Positions 1 through 9,909 of a stretch of DNA of 64,000 nt are shown piece after piece. The translations under genes were made by a program, and so were the position numbers. Under the pieces are notes generated by a model, which saw only the letters and a list, made by a program, of their open reading frames with translations, made no database searches and had not been told where the DNA came from. Source of the DNA: Ligilactobacillus hayakitensis DSM 18933 = JCM 14209. Its GTDB lineage: Bacteria > Bacillota > Bacilli > Lactobacillales > Lactobacillaceae. The stretch is from positions 1-64,000 of the forward strand of contig NZ_BAML01000004.1 in assembly GCF_000615845.1 (NCBI RefSeq), given 5' to 3'. How positions within the stretch are numbered: position 1 is the first letter of the stretch; each line of letters opens with the position of its first letter.

Positions 1-113
1 ATATATATAATAAATTCTTCATCCGTCATCCCTAATTTATGATAATTTTGAAACATAACATTTGAAATAACAGTTTGCCCTGCGTTTACATACGAGTCAA
101 ATATATCTTGCAT
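1..113 (-). CDS. dnaD: DnaD-family primosome protein, N-terminal part only
   Basis: The leftward frame opens with ATG at 113 behind a purine-rich GAGGAGAGG site and runs off the window edge. The visible 37 residues (MQDIFDSYVNAGQTVISN...) resemble the start of the DnaD N-terminal winged-helix domain, which takes part in replication restart and initiation in Firmicutes. The position directly downstream of asnS matches the asnS–dnaD–nth order known in Bacillus and lactobacilli. The assignment rests on this short stretch and on synteny. Confidence 0.65.
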   Translation of the reverse strand, partial: MQDIFDSYVNAGQTVISNVMFQNYHKLGMTDEEFIIY

Positions 114-142
114 AAACTTTACCTCTCCTCGTAAATTTTAAT

Positions 143-181
143 AAAAAAGACTGCTTAGACTAAGAGTCTCGCAGTCTTTTT
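143..181 (-). terminator. Rho-independent terminator after asnS
   Basis: GACTGC and GCAGTC arms enclose a 16-nt loop and are flanked by an A-run and a T-run, so it can work in both directions. It lies just after the asnS stop and before dnaD. Confidence 0.8.
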
Positions 182-186
182 TATTT

Positions 187-1488
187 TTATGGATAAATAC
201 GGTTTAATAATCTTGGGAATGGAATTGCTTCACGAATATGATCTTCACCTGTAATCCAAGTTACTGCACGTTCTAAGCCTAAACCAAAACCAGAATGTGG
301 TACACTACCGTAACGACGTAAATCTAAGTACCATTCATAATTTTCCATATCTAACCCAGCTTCTTTAATTTTTTCAGCTAAGTATTCTGGATCAACGGCA
401 CGTTCTGAACCACCGATAATTTCTCCATAACCTTCTGGAGCAAGCATATCAGCACAGACAACAACATCATCACGAGTTGGATGTGGTTTCATGTAGAATG
501 GCTTAATAGCTTTAGGATAATTCAAAACAAATACAGGTTTATTAAATTGTTCTGCTAAGAAAGTTTCTTCTGGAGAACCAAAATCATCGCCCCATTTTAC
601 ATCTGGGAATTTACCTGATTTTTGAAGCATTTCAATTGCTTCATCGTAAGAAATACGTGGATATGGTGTTTGAGTGTATTGTTTTAATACATCAATATCA
701 CGTTCTAAAATGTTTAATGCATATTCACAGTTGTCAATCACGCTTTGTACAAGGAATGCCACGTAGCGTTCTTGAATTTCCAAACTTTCTTCTTGGTGCA
801 TAAATGCCATTTCAGGTTCAATCATCCAAAATTCAATCAAATGACGACGAGTCTTTGATTTTTCAGCACGGAATGTTGGTCCAAATGAAAATACCTTTCC
901 ATAAGCCATTGCAGCTGCTTCTTCGTATAATTGTCCTGATTGTGATAAGTAAGCATCACGATCAAAATATTCTGTATGGAATAATTCTGTTGTTCCTTCT
1001 GGTGCACTACCAGTTAAAATAGGAGCATCAATCTTAATAAAACCTTCTTTGTTGAAGAATTCATATGTAGCACGAATCATTTCGTTTCTGATTTGCATAA
1101 TTGCAAATTGACGTTTTGAACGTAACCATAAATGACGGTGATCCATTAAGAAGTCTGTTCCGTGTTCTTTTGGTGTGATAGGATATTCATCACTTTGTCC
1201 TACAAGTTCAATATCTTCAATTTCGATTTCATAACCAAAGTGAGAACGAGAATCTTCATGAATAACACCAGTGACATACATGCTTGATTCTTGCTTTAAT
1301 TCTTTAGCTAATTTAAAAACTTCTTCACTAACTGAATTTTTAACAACTACCCCTTGAAAATATGCAGAACCGTCACGTAATTGTAAGAAAGCAATTTTCC
1401 CACTTGATCGTTTATTAGTAAGCCAAACACCAATTTTAACTTTTTCATCAACGTGGTTTTTAGCTTCAATAATACTAATAGTTTCCAT
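187..1488 (-). CDS. asnS: Asparaginyl-tRNA synthetase
   Basis: Class II aminoacyl-tRNA synthetase of 433 residues that charges tRNA-Asn with asparagine. An N-terminal OB-fold anticodon-binding region ([20 protein letters not shown]) is followed by the catalytic core, with motif 2 ([21 protein letters not shown] region) and the C-terminal motif 3 [15 protein letters not shown] at 1488 is preferred over ATG at 1506 because the GGAGG site lies between the two; its spacing of about 11 nt is slightly long. The neighbours dinG, ypmB-like and dnaD are the usual Firmicute synteny. Nothing suggests damage. Confidence 0.97.
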   Translation of the reverse strand: METISIIEAKNHVDEKVKIGVWLTNKRSSGKIAFLQLRDGSAYFQGVVVKNSVSEEVFKLAKELKQESSMYVTGVIHEDSRSHFGYEIEIEDIELVGQSDEYPITPKEHGTDFLMDHRHLWLRSKRQFAIMQIRNEMIRATYEFFNKEGFIKIDAPILTGSAPEGTTELFHTEYFDRDAYLSQSGQLYEEAAAMAYGKVFSFGPTFRAEKSKTRRHLIEFWMIEPEMAFMHQEESLEIQERYVAFLVQSVIDNCEYALNILERDIDVLKQYTQTPYPRISYDEAIEMLQKSGKFPDVKWGDDFGSPEETFLAEQFNKPVFVLNYPKAIKPFYMKPHPTRDDVVVCADMLAPEGYGEIIGGSERAVDPEYLAEKIKEAGLDMENYEWYLDLRRYGSVPHSGFGLGLERAVTWITGEDHIREAIPFPRLLNRIYP

Positions 1489-1573
1489 CAGTTTAATAAC
1501 CTCCATCTTATTTTTATATATTTATTTCACTTAAATACGAAAAATTTACCCTTAGATATTCAAGTATGTAAAT

Positions 1574-1590
1574 ACAATTGTAGCATATGT
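1574..1590 (-). promoter_or_regulatory. Possible extended -10 promoter for asnS
   Basis: On the minus strand TACAAT (1582–1577) is preceded by TG one base upstream, an extended -10 element. No good -35 lies at 17 bp. It sits about 90 bp upstream of asnS in a 193-bp gap that otherwise shows nothing recognisable. No T-box motif or specifier stem could be made out by eye. Confidence 0.35.
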
Positions 1591-1700
1591 TTTTCATTCA
1601 ACGAGATGCCACAAACTGATTACTATTATAAACTAACTAGCCAAACATGTCATCAATAATTAATGTCGTTATTTGAATTAATTTTTAATATTTTGCCTAA

Positions 1701-2195
1701 TTAGATATTTTGGATTGACTGCATGACATGTCCATCCTTTAAAGAAAGAAGATCGTAACATAACTTATTATTTTGATTATAATATGTTACTTCCCAAACT
1801 GGTTTGTTATGATACATCCCTAACGCGAGTTTTGTAATTTTTTTAGGATTTCTTTCTTGTTGAACTAATTGTCGAGCCTTTAATTGGTCGATAACTTTAT
1901 TTTTTGAGTAAATTGAGATTTTTTTGCCATTTTCAGAAATAATTGCATATACCTCTTTATTTTTAGCATCTAATCCTTCTACACCATAAAATACTTTACC
2001 TCGATTATACAAGTAAAACTCATTTGTCTCTGTAAGATGGCCATAATTCTTAGCCAATGTATATGCTGTATTCCGAGCTGAACTTATCGAACTTTTCGCC
2101 TTAGCAATTCCTAAAAAACCTAATAAAAAAATTATCAAAACTATACTTAGAAGGTAGAATCTACTTTTTCTATGGGAATTATTTGCCCTTCTCAT
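1701..2195 (-). CDS. DUF5590 (YpmB-like) membrane-anchored protein
   Basis: Small protein of 164 residues with a cationic N-terminus, one membrane span (FYLLSIVLIIFLLGFLGIA) and an extracytoplasmic domain. The position between dinG and asnS matches Bacillus ypmB, whose product carries DUF5590/PepSY-like domains. Its function is unknown. ATG at 2195 follows an AAGGAG site; a longer frame opening at 2228 would include that site inside the coding region. The gene lies 57 bp after dinG and is probably cotranscribed with it. Confidence 0.75.
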   Translation of the reverse strand: MRRANNSHRKSRFYLLSIVLIIFLLGFLGIAKAKSSISSARNTAYTLAKNYGHLTETNEFYLYNRGKVFYGVEGLDAKNKEVYAIISENGKKISIYSKNKVIDQLKARQLVQQERNPKKITKLALGMYHNKPVWEVTYYNQNNKLCYDLLSLKDGHVMQSIQNI

Positions 2196-2252
2196 TACAA
2201 CAATTTCTCCTTCCAATAGATAATTCAACTACGTCTAATATTATACCAAATT

Positions 2253-5032
2253 TCATTTATTAAAAAAGTTATTTATTTCACGACTAATGTCATCAGATTT
2301 AATCCTGTGTATCTTAACTTTTCTAGGAAATGCCCGTTCAAATTCTTTGCCATAACTCTTAGAAATCAAACGGGAATCTAAAATTATACAAACACCGCGA
2401 TCTTCTTTTGTTCTTAATAATCTTCCCCAACCTTGTTGCAGTTTAAATATTGCTTCTGGAAGTGAATATTCAGTGAAGAAATTCTTATTTTCGGCTTTTA
2501 ATTGTTGATTTCTTACCTGATTGAAAAGAGTTGTGGGTGATGAAAATGGAAGTCGCACAATAACTAACATTTCTAAATTGTCTTTAGGTAAATCGATACC
2601 TTCCCAAAATGTCCCAGCTCCCAGTAATACAGGTGAATATAATTTTGGCATTAAAAAGCGCTTTTTAATTCTTTCATTACTGCCCGAATTACCTTGCGCC
2701 AATATTTCACGTTTACCTCTAAATTTATGAATTAAGCGCGAATATACTTGATCTATCATCTCTAATGAATTAAACAATACCATTGTTTTTTTATCAGTTG
2801 TATTTAATATCTTCACTAAATTATCAGTAATAATATCTGCTGCTTGTGCTTGTGTTAATTTAGTGAAATTAGGTATGTCTTCAATTACGAATGTTTTAGA
2901 TTGATCATTATATGAAAAAATTGGCTGATATTTCATGACTGGCGTATCTTCATTCAAATCTAAAAATCTAAACGTATAATTCTTCACGACATTTTTTCCT
3001 AAGTTAGCTCCAATCAAACTTACATTTTTAAAATGATTATATAGCCGTTCAGTTAAAAATCCTCTTCCATCAAAGATACTAAAATTCAACTTCAAATGGG
3101 ATGTGTTTTCATTTGCATAAGTTAACCAAATTAAATTTTTAACGGAAGTTTCTTCCAAGTTAGCTAAATCTAATTTTGACCACGTTTTTAATTGTTTGAA
3201 TAGAAGTGTTGTTAATTTTTGATATTCATTTAATAAATGAACCTCATCATTAGTTAATCTTTGTTCTTTCACAAATTCGATGAAACGCTTTAGAACCACT
3301 TTATTTAACTCTTGATACTCAGTAATACTTAAACTGATTTCTTTAAATAAAGCCAAGTTCCCTTTTATAATTCCCCTTAATTTATTCATTGGGAGAGCTT
3401 GATTGATGAACCCCTTATCTGCCGGTAAATATTTCATGAATATTTCTCGAATATCTTCAATTGTGTGATCAATTTTTTGAATTGGTTCAAGTAGTTTAAA
3501 GTATTCATATTCTGACAAGAATTGAATATCAACTAAATTTCTAAACGAAGTATTAATATGCGACTGCATCTTAACTAAAATTGTATCTGATAAAATCTTT
3601 ATATCATCAAAATCAATCGTATCCTTATTATTTTGAATTAAATTATCTCCTAAGTGATGCGCTTCATCAATGATTAAACTTGTTTTTTCATTTGCAAAAT
3701 CTTGAACGTGACTTAGTAAATAAGCATGATTGGTGATAATTAGATTTGAATTTTCTAAAAATAGTTGCTGACGCTTAACAAAATCAACTGAGCTAAACTT
3801 ACTACTTTTATCAATACTACCTAAACCTAAATGTCTAACATCCATTAAAAATGCATTATTTTTTTCAATAATGTTTAACTCTTCTAAATCACCTGTTTTA
3901 GTTTGAAGAAGCCAAACTAAAATTCTCATTTGCAGTAAATTACTACCTTTACTTTGTGGTAAATACAATGTCCGATTAAATTTTTCTAAATCAATATAGT
4001 GATGGCTTCCCTTAACATTTAAAATATTTAAATCAAATGGTAATACCGACTGCAATAATTTTATATCTGAATTCATCATTTGATCTTGCAGTGTAGTTGT
4101 TGCTGTACTTATTACAGCCCTAGCATCGCTAGTTGATGCATATGCTGCTGGAAGTAAGTACCTAATGTTTTTCCAAGACCAGTCGGTGCATCAAAGACTG
4201 TAACATTCGAAAAATTATCATTTAACTGCTTATAGATATCATCCATAAATTTAACTTGTTCATTACGAAGTGTTATTTTCCCATCAAAAATTAAATTTTT
4301 TTCATCCCTTTGTGTAGGGAATTCTTGTGGTTGGATTTTTGACGTATTAAATATTGGTCGTTGAATTACTAGATTATCTATCGTCATTAAATTCGAAGCT
4401 AATTTTTCTTCTTCTTTACTTTTTAGTTTATAAATCTCTTCAAAAAATAACCCTGTATCAGCAGTAAGATTTTTACCCATCTTTGATAAATGTTGCAAAG
4501 TTAACAACGGAAAATTCATTGCTTTTTCTTTTAATTTTATTAATAGCTGAGCAGTAACTGCAGTGTCATTATCAGCTTGATGTGGATTATCATTTCTAAT
4601 TCCTAAACTTTCACTGATATCACTTAACCTATAAGAAAATAAATCAGGAAAGATTATTTGACTTAATTGGACAGTATCAATACTCAACAAATCAATTTCT
4701 GGATACCCCACTCGTTCAAGTTCACTGCATAAAAAATTATAATCAAAGCCAACATTGTGAGCTACAAAAATTGTATTTTGTAACATCGCATAAATCATCC
4801 CCGCAACCTCGTCAAAGTAAGGGGCATTTTTAACGTCTTTATTCTTAATTCCTGTTAATTCTTGGACTTCTTTTGAAATTGGAACACCAGGGTTAATGTA
4901 TGTAGAAAAATGATTAACAACTTTATCATTTTTCACAAAATCACAACTAAATTGAATTATTCTATCAGAATTTTCAACAGAAGTTCCTGTAGTTTCTAGA
5001 TCAACAACAGCAAAAATCTTGTTTTGTGACAT
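2253..5032 (-). pseudogene. dinG: DinG-type exonuclease–helicase, frameshifted
   Basis: A Gram-positive DinG (about 926 residues if restored) combines an N-terminal DnaQ-like 3'-5' exonuclease (VVDLETTG, VAHNVGFDYNF, HQADNDT motifs) with an XPD-like helicase (Walker A DAPTGLGKT, DEAH in LIIDEAHHLGD, WEGIDLP, QGWGRLLRT). The first frame ends at 4112 right after Walker A. Helicase coding continues in another frame, LPAAYASTSDARAVISTATT, into the 2253–4079 frame. One missing T near 4150 (GGTAC for an expected GGTTAC) explains the break. The two halves would separate nuclease plus Walker A from the rest of the helicase. Either a true mutation or a sequencing error is possible. The start is ATG 5032 behind an AGGTG site. 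Confidence 0.9.
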
Positions 5033-5128
5033 AAATTTCACCTACAATACCTTTATATTGATACTTTTAATAATAACGGAACTTTCAATGATAGTAAAAT
5101 GTGAATTACGTAATTCTAATAATTAAAC

Positions 5129-5692
5129 TTACTCTACACTTTGTTGGTAAGACATCTTATTGAATTCATCAACACCAATCTCTTTACCAGCTTTGTTTCC
5201 GTCTTTAGGTACTGGGTCAGTAAATTCTTTTCTGCGATTTGCACGAGCCGTTGTATCTACTAAATCAACAAACTTATCAATGTTTGCTTGTGCTTGTTCA
5301 GCAGTATCAGCAACTACAAAATCTAAAATGTCAGTGTTAACCGCAATACCTTTTAAGTTAAGAATGTTTGTTGCAGTGTGTTCCATTTCGTTTCGGTTAA
5401 CCTGAGCTCTTAGGGTTTGTAGTTCCTCATCTTTTTTCTTGTACTCGTATTCTCGACGTTGTTCTTCATTCATTCGGTTTAACTTACGAGCTTCTGATTG
5501 TTCTTGCTTAAATTCGCTTTGCAATTCAGCCCGTAAGTCTTTTCTCAATGATTGTTTTTGACGTTCCAAGCGTAAACTCACAATTTCATCTACTTCTTCT
5601 TGAGTAAAAGTACGTGGTTGTTCTTGTTCTTTCCCTTGAGTTTCAACAACATCTTGTTCGTTTGTTTCGACAGTTTGATTTTCTTGATCCAT
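5129..5692 (-). CDS. Phage scaffold protein (DUF4355 / Gp20-like)
   Basis: Acidic, Gln/Glu-rich protein of 187 residues with a long central coiled coil (QKQSLRKDLRAELQSEFKQE... to about residue 105) and a short C-terminal region ending MSYQQSVE. This is the pattern of minor structural or scaffold proteins that precede the major capsid gene in SPP1-like phages. The capsid gene that should follow is absent; dinG begins 97 bp away, so the remnant is cut here. A terminator hairpin at 5773–5804 separates it from the upstream gene. Confidence 0.75.
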   Translation of the reverse strand: MDQENQTVETNEQDVVETQGKEQEQPRTFTQEEVDEIVSLRLERQKQSLRKDLRAELQSEFKQEQSEARKLNRMNEEQRREYEYKKKDEELQTLRAQVNRNEMEHTATNILNLKGIAVNTDILDFVVADTAEQAQANIDKFVDLVDTTARANRRKEFTDPVPKDGNKAGKEIGVDEFNKMSYQQSVE

Positions 5693-5772
5693 GACGGATA
5701 CCTCCTTTTTTAAGTCTTGTATGACTGATTAATTCCTTGCAGCTTTTAGAGTCATCAGCATGTTTTGGACAT

Positions 5773-5804
5773 AAAAAAAGCGCTAATCGTTTTGATTAAC
5801 GCTT
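5773..5804 (-). terminator. Terminator hairpin upstream of scaffold gene
   Basis: AAGCG-TAATC and GATTA-CGCTT arms surround a GTTTT loop, followed on the minus strand by seven T residues. It ends the transcript of the 105-residue gene. Confidence 0.7.
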
Positions 5805-5813
5805 GGTATAATA

Positions 5814-6131
5814 TTAATATTCCATTGAAGGGAGGGGAGTTGGATTGGGGATATCGATTTCATATTGACTAATTAACTGTCTTGCTATTGTTGATGAAGT
5901 TCTAAATGTTTCTATATCAACAATCAGAGTTAAAATAGCTTCGTCATTTACCCAAGAGTGAGTTAATTCAGTATATGATACTCCCTTGTACCACACTCCA
6001 TTAATTAATACTGATACTTTATTCTTAAACATGGACATCGTAAAGTTCAAGTCAGTATTACTAAAACGAAGTACCCGATAATCAACTTCTGGGTACTTCG
6101 TTTTTAGTTTATTTAATGTTTCTTCTAACAT
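5814..6131 (-). CDS. Unknown phage-remnant protein (105 aa)
   Basis: I do not recognise this family. The protein is mixed alpha/beta, with no signal peptide or membrane span, and starts MLEETLNKLKTKYPEVDYRV behind a GGAGG-like site. It lies between the YjcQ-like pseudogene and the scaffold gene, inside the run of genes that follows the MuF toxin-like protein. Genes here are often toxin-immunity or other accessory genes, so an immunity role is possible, but there is no direct evidence. Confidence 0.5.
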   Translation of the reverse strand: MLEETLNKLKTKYPEVDYRVLRFSNTDLNFTMSMFKNKVSVLINGVWYKGVSYTELTHSWVNDEAILTLIVDIETFRTSSTIARQLISQYEIDIPNPTPLPSMEY

Positions 6132-6172
6132 TCATTCTCCTCCAAAAAGAAAAGCACCTACAACCGTAAGTG

Positions 6173-6504
6173 CTAGGTTAAAGGCAACCAATCTTTGATT
6201 TCCTTTAGTTGTTTATATGTTTTTGTAATTAAACTATTTTCTTTAAAATACTCAATTCCTAATCGAGTTATCTGCAATTACTTGGATCATTTACTGAACT
6301 GTATTTAGGGGATACTCCATCAAAAAACTCTATACCAGCTATAAAGCTATCTTCAGATAACATCTTCAAAGTGTCATCATACTGCTTGACTGTAATTCGT
6401 AATGACTTAGCATTCAGAGATTTAATCCTAGGAACTTGGCCTGTTTCGTAGCAGTCATTTAAGTATTTTAAGATTTTAGTGGCTACTACTTCATAACTTG
6501 ACAT
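6173..6504 (-). pseudogene. YjcQ-like phage protein, frameshifted
   Basis: The first frame (MSSYEVVATKILKYLNDCYE...) ends early at 6268 with SSVNDPSNCR. Directly after, another frame reads LQITRLGIEYFKENSLITKT and on to a stop at 6173. This is the ITxxGxEYLxENS ending typical of YjcQ-family winged-helix proteins of phages and Bacillus. A single-base indel near 6270 splits the gene. A weak hairpin (AGCAC/GTGCT, T-rich on the minus strand) overlaps its end. Confidence 0.7.
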
Positions 6505-6506
6505 AT

Positions 6507-6782
6507 TTAATTCATCTTTTCAATATATTTATTGAGATATTCAATGAGTCTTTTTCTATCTGAGTCCGTTAATTCAGGTGGCACTAATTCTTCGATGTCA
6601 TCTACATAATCATATGCATCAGTTTTATCAAAATCACAGCAGTACCAATCAGTCATGAAAGTCCTAATAGATTCAAGTTCCCAAAATGTATAACTACCTT
6701 TGATAACATGTCTAGACAATAAAGCCCCCTCATAATCAACGCTACTTATTCTGTACTTTTTGTTTTTGTTTCTTTCTTCCAT
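6507..6782 (-). CDS. Candidate immunity protein for the MuF–ART toxin (91 aa)
   Basis: Small acidic protein with no recognised family, containing the cluster YDYVDDIEELVPPELTDSD near the C-terminus. It overlaps the end of the MuF-like gene by 37 bp, so the two are probably translationally coupled. MuF polymorphic toxins of temperate phages are known to be followed by a cognate immunity gene, and both the position and the acidic character fit that role. This is inference; it could also be an unrelated head-module protein. Confidence 0.5.
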   Translation of the reverse strand: MEERNKNKKYRISSVDYEGALLSRHVIKGSYTFWELESIRTFMTDWYCCDFDKTDAYDYVDDIEELVPPELTDSDRKRLIEYLNKYIEKMN

Positions 6783-8350
6783 TCAATAGCCCCCCTATTC
6801 AAGATGTTTAGCGTAGCTCCATTTTTGATTATATCATTCCCAGAAACTATTGCAATAATATCTACGTTAATATCATATTTTGTGCCATATTGAGTGAGAT
6901 TAGTTTTATATAATATCATGTTAGCTTCATTTATATCTATAGCATTTGCGTTTTCACTAATGCCATATTCAAACACCTTTCCATCTTTAACTTTACCTTT
7001 TGTAGAATAAAAATCAGCTTGCAGTTTGAACTCAGTAACGTATATTCCTCTTCCGTTGGCAGAAGTCAACGCTCCGGAAATATGCATGTCACCTTTTTTC
7101 AGGTGTCTATCTATATCTTCAGGTCTTACTTTCCCATCTGAACTTGGACGAATACCACGATAAACCGTAGTTCCACTATATTCTTTCACTTGCTTAGGTA
7201 ATTGAGTATATCCTTTTTGTTCTAACAAGTATTTGATGAATTTAGCTTTAATATCGTCGTATGGATTTGATTCATCTCCAAATTTTCCGTTTTTAATAGT
7301 TTCCATAACATCAATATCTGTTTCCTTTTTAAAATCTTCAAGATACCAGTCTAATCTTTGTTTAATCAATGTAACATCTTTAGTAGCACTATCCATGTTA
7401 ATTTTAGGCTTAGTTTCATCTTCAAGCTTTAGCGGAACTCTCCGACAACGACAATTAGGGTGTGTGTCCTTAGGAATTCTTGGAGACTCATCTAGTGGAT
7501 AACCTCCTTGAAGTGGGATGCACTTTTTACATGCTCCAGGTTCGTTAACAAACTTTATTTGTTTTACTCCTGTAGCTTGGAATGTTGCTTCTGCCATTTC
7601 ATCTTCTCGTCTTGCAGCTTCTGTTCTAGCGAGCCTTTTAACGTTGTTTGAAGCTTCTCTAATAGCTTTAGGTATATTATCCTTCCGCATACTTTCTGCG
7701 TTCTCAGGGAACATTTTTTCAGCTATATCTTGGGATCTCATACCTTGTTTCAGCATTTCATTAATACTATTGTCAATACGGTTTAACGTTTGATCATGAT
7801 TTAACCATAATCTATCAAGCCAAGGAACATATTCTTTTGCTTTTTCATCGCTAAATACATAATCATCTTTAGTGATTTCTTTTTTCTTGTCCCTGACTTT
7901 CTTTGCTTGCTTTGGAGTTAAATCTAATCGTTCTGTCTGATAGCGATATTCTTCAAGTACAGCCGTTTTATTGTTCTTCCTTAGGATTTTACCTAACTTC
8001 ATTGTAATTCCAATTAAGGCTATTCCTAGCGTTGCTGAGATTAACTTAGAAACAGAAGTCTGACTCATCGCAAGATAATAATCTACCCGACTTTGTTCCG
8101 GTAACTCTAAATCGCTTGGTAACTTATCGAATTGTTCTTTTAACAACAACATATCTTTCTTAGTAACTTTACGGTTTAGATTAGTTGGAACAAGTACTCC
8201 GTCAGTTGAATATAAAGAAAAAGCGCTATTGATAACTGCTTTTAATTTATACAAGCCGTCATCATACGCTTTTTGAATTTCTTTATCTGTGATTTTATCC
8301 CTTTGCAAAAGGTAAGCAATTCTATTCTTCTCGTCTTGGACCGTTGTCAT
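6746..8350 (-). CDS. MuF/gp7-type head protein with C-terminal ADP-ribosyltransferase-like domain
   Basis: Protein of 534 residues. The N-terminal 150 residues are helical. A MuF (SPP1 gp7, phage head morphogenesis) domain spans about 180–305, with the metal-ligand pattern CKKC (274–277) and HPNCRCR (297–303). The C-terminal domain, about 320–534, carries TVYRG with the candidate NAD-site arginine at 398 and a TSANGRGIYVTEF segment at 429–441, which resembles ADP-ribosyltransferase folds. MuF domains joined to variable toxin domains are known as phage polymorphic toxins. The catalytic glutamate is not certain. The gene overlaps the portal gene upstream and a candidate immunity gene downstream and appears intact, although the rest of this phage is lost. 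Confidence 0.8.
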   Translation of the reverse strand: MTTVQDEKNRIAYLLQRDKITDKEIQKAYDDGLYKLKAVINSAFSLYSTDGVLVPTNLNRKVTKKDMLLLKEQFDKLPSDLELPEQSRVDYYLAMSQTSVSKLISATLGIALIGITMKLGKILRKNNKTAVLEEYRYQTERLDLTPKQAKKVRDKKKEITKDDYVFSDEKAKEYVPWLDRLWLNHDQTLNRIDNSINEMLKQGMRSQDIAEKMFPENAESMRKDNIPKAIREASNNVKRLARTEAARREDEMAEATFQATGVKQIKFVNEPGACKKCIPLQGGYPLDESPRIPKDTHPNCRCRRVPLKLEDETKPKINMDSATKDVTLIKQRLDWYLEDFKKETDIDVMETIKNGKFGDESNPYDDIKAKFIKYLLEQKGYTQLPKQVKEYSGTTVYRGIRPSSDGKVRPEDIDRHLKKGDMHISGALTSANGRGIYVTEFKLQADFYSTKGKVKDGKVFEYGISENANAIDINEANMILYKTNLTQYGTKYDINVDIIAIVSGNDIIKNGATLNILNRGAIEWKKETKTKSTE

Positions 8351-8637
8351 TTACTTCACCGTCCGGTTTAATGTTGCCACTAGCAATCATTTCTAAGTTA
8401 TTTTTGAATTGTTGTTTTTGTTCGTTCAACATCTTGTCTTCTTCTTGCTTAGGATCATTAACAACCGAAATAACTTTCAACCATGTTTCCGTTGATACCC
8501 CTAAACTAGCTAATGCTTGAGCAGTCTGTACTTCTGATAGCACGTCGTGCGGTAAGTCGTATTGGAATGAAATATCTAAGTCTTTCCATGCTTTTTCGCC
8601 AACGTTTTTAATCAGATTTGAGGCAAAAACAACTTGA
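8152..8637. repeat. Portal/MuF junction repeat, copy A
   Basis: This segment covers the end of the portal gene and the start of the MuF gene. A very similar copy lies in the same orientation at 22578–23041. Copy B lacks 18 bp and 3 bp, both in frame, and has scattered substitutions. The pair flanks about 14 kb of mostly host genes. Confidence 0.85.
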
Positions 8638-9719
8638 TACATTCGCTTTAATGACTCTGAAAATAACCGTGATTTTAAGGTTGCTAAGCTAAGCATTGGT
8701 TTATACTTCATTTCTAAAGCAACTCCAGTTGAATTACCAAAGTCCTTGTCATTTAAGTTAACAATCATCGACATTTGATAAATGTTATCAATCACACGGT
8801 TTAATAAGTTTTCTTGCGTTCCATCAGCATTAGGTTTGCTCAAGAAATCAACTTCCAAACTTTCAGGAGTATCATCTTCTGTTTCGGCAGACTTCATGTT
8901 AATAACTCGTTTGTCTCGTAGATTTTTTAACTGTTCATCAGTTAATAATGCACCCAATACTTTTAAATAAGCATCAGCAAAGTAAGCAACATCATTTGAT
9001 TTCTCACTAATTGCTTTATCTACTTCATCAATTAAAGTAATCACATTTTCAATCAACCCTAAGCGTTCATCGTTTTCTACCACTTCAACGATTGGAATTA
9101 AGTCAAACGGATTAGCTTTCTTTTGACCCATTCCAGCATTTTTTTCTGAAATCTCATAGATAAACTTGTCACTATACAATGTAATTCGTTTTTGCAAGCC
9201 CATACCAACAGTAGAGTAACGAACAGCATACAATGGCTTATGAGCCACCGTATCATCATAGATAACAAACGTATTTAGTGGAGATGTATTAGTTACTCTA
9301 ATCTCTCCATTGTCACCGTAGACATAAAAATAAGCCCTACCAAAGATAGAGCTTTCTTTCCAGACACGAGAAATCACCGTATCCATATTTCGTGAACGAT
9401 TAAATTCAGCTAGTGATGTGTTCGCTAAGTCTTCTGTTAAGCTAATTTGAATTGGTTTTCCAACTGCAAAACCGGAATAAGTATCCACAATTTTCTTAGC
9501 ATGATTGATTACTAAACGATTGTCCGGCTTGTAATCAGGCTTAGGTTTAGCGTTTAAGATTTCAGTATGTTTTGATTTGTAGTAATTACGGTACTTTTCA
9601 TAATCACGAACAATTGATGAATGTTTAAGGATGAAAACATCAATATCTTCTCGTGTTATTTCATCGCCATTGAAGTAAAAAACATTGTCATCATCAACAT
9701 AGCAATTATCGTATTGAAA
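8322..9719 (-). pseudogene. SPP1-type phage portal protein, 5'-truncated
   Basis: About 466 residues of an SPP1 gp6-like portal are encoded. The frame is open upstream of the GTG at 9488, where YYKSKHTEILNAKPKPDYK and FNGDEITREDIDVF match the family's N-terminal region. It then meets a TAA at 9723–9725 without any in-frame start. The extreme N-terminus has therefore been cut off at the remnant boundary near 9720. The C-terminus (EVNDNGPRREE) overlaps the MuF start, the normal portal–gp7 order. It may still be translated from the internal GTG, but it would not form a normal portal. Confidence 0.85.
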
Positions 9720-9752
9720 ACATTACGATTTAAAAAAATGTTGTAGAAACTA

Positions 9753-9781
9753 CTGCAATTCTTTAGCTAAATGCGTATAAT
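9753..9781 (+). promoter_or_regulatory. Promoter of the mevalonate operon
   Basis: A perfect TATAAT (9776–9781) lies 17 bp after a weak -35 CTGCAA (9753–9758). The start codon of mvk is about 130 bp downstream. The 188-bp stretch from 9722 to 9909 holds no gene and joins the phage remnant to the operon. Confidence 0.6.
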
Positions 9782-9909
9782 AATATGGTTAAGTCTTTTG
9801 AAGTAAACTTATAAAAACTTACAAAAAGATTTTTATTTATAAATGAATTAGAAATATTTGAACTAAAAAAAGATTTATAAATATATTATTTTTGAGAGGA
9901 GACATACCT

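Noticed and set aside
1507-1700. T-box leader upstream of asnS
   Set aside because: No T-box sequence, specifier stem or leader terminator could be recognised in the 193-bp gap.
5129-9719. Intact second prophage or satellite
   Set aside because: No integrase, terminase, capsid or replication genes are present and the portal is truncated, so it is a remnant.
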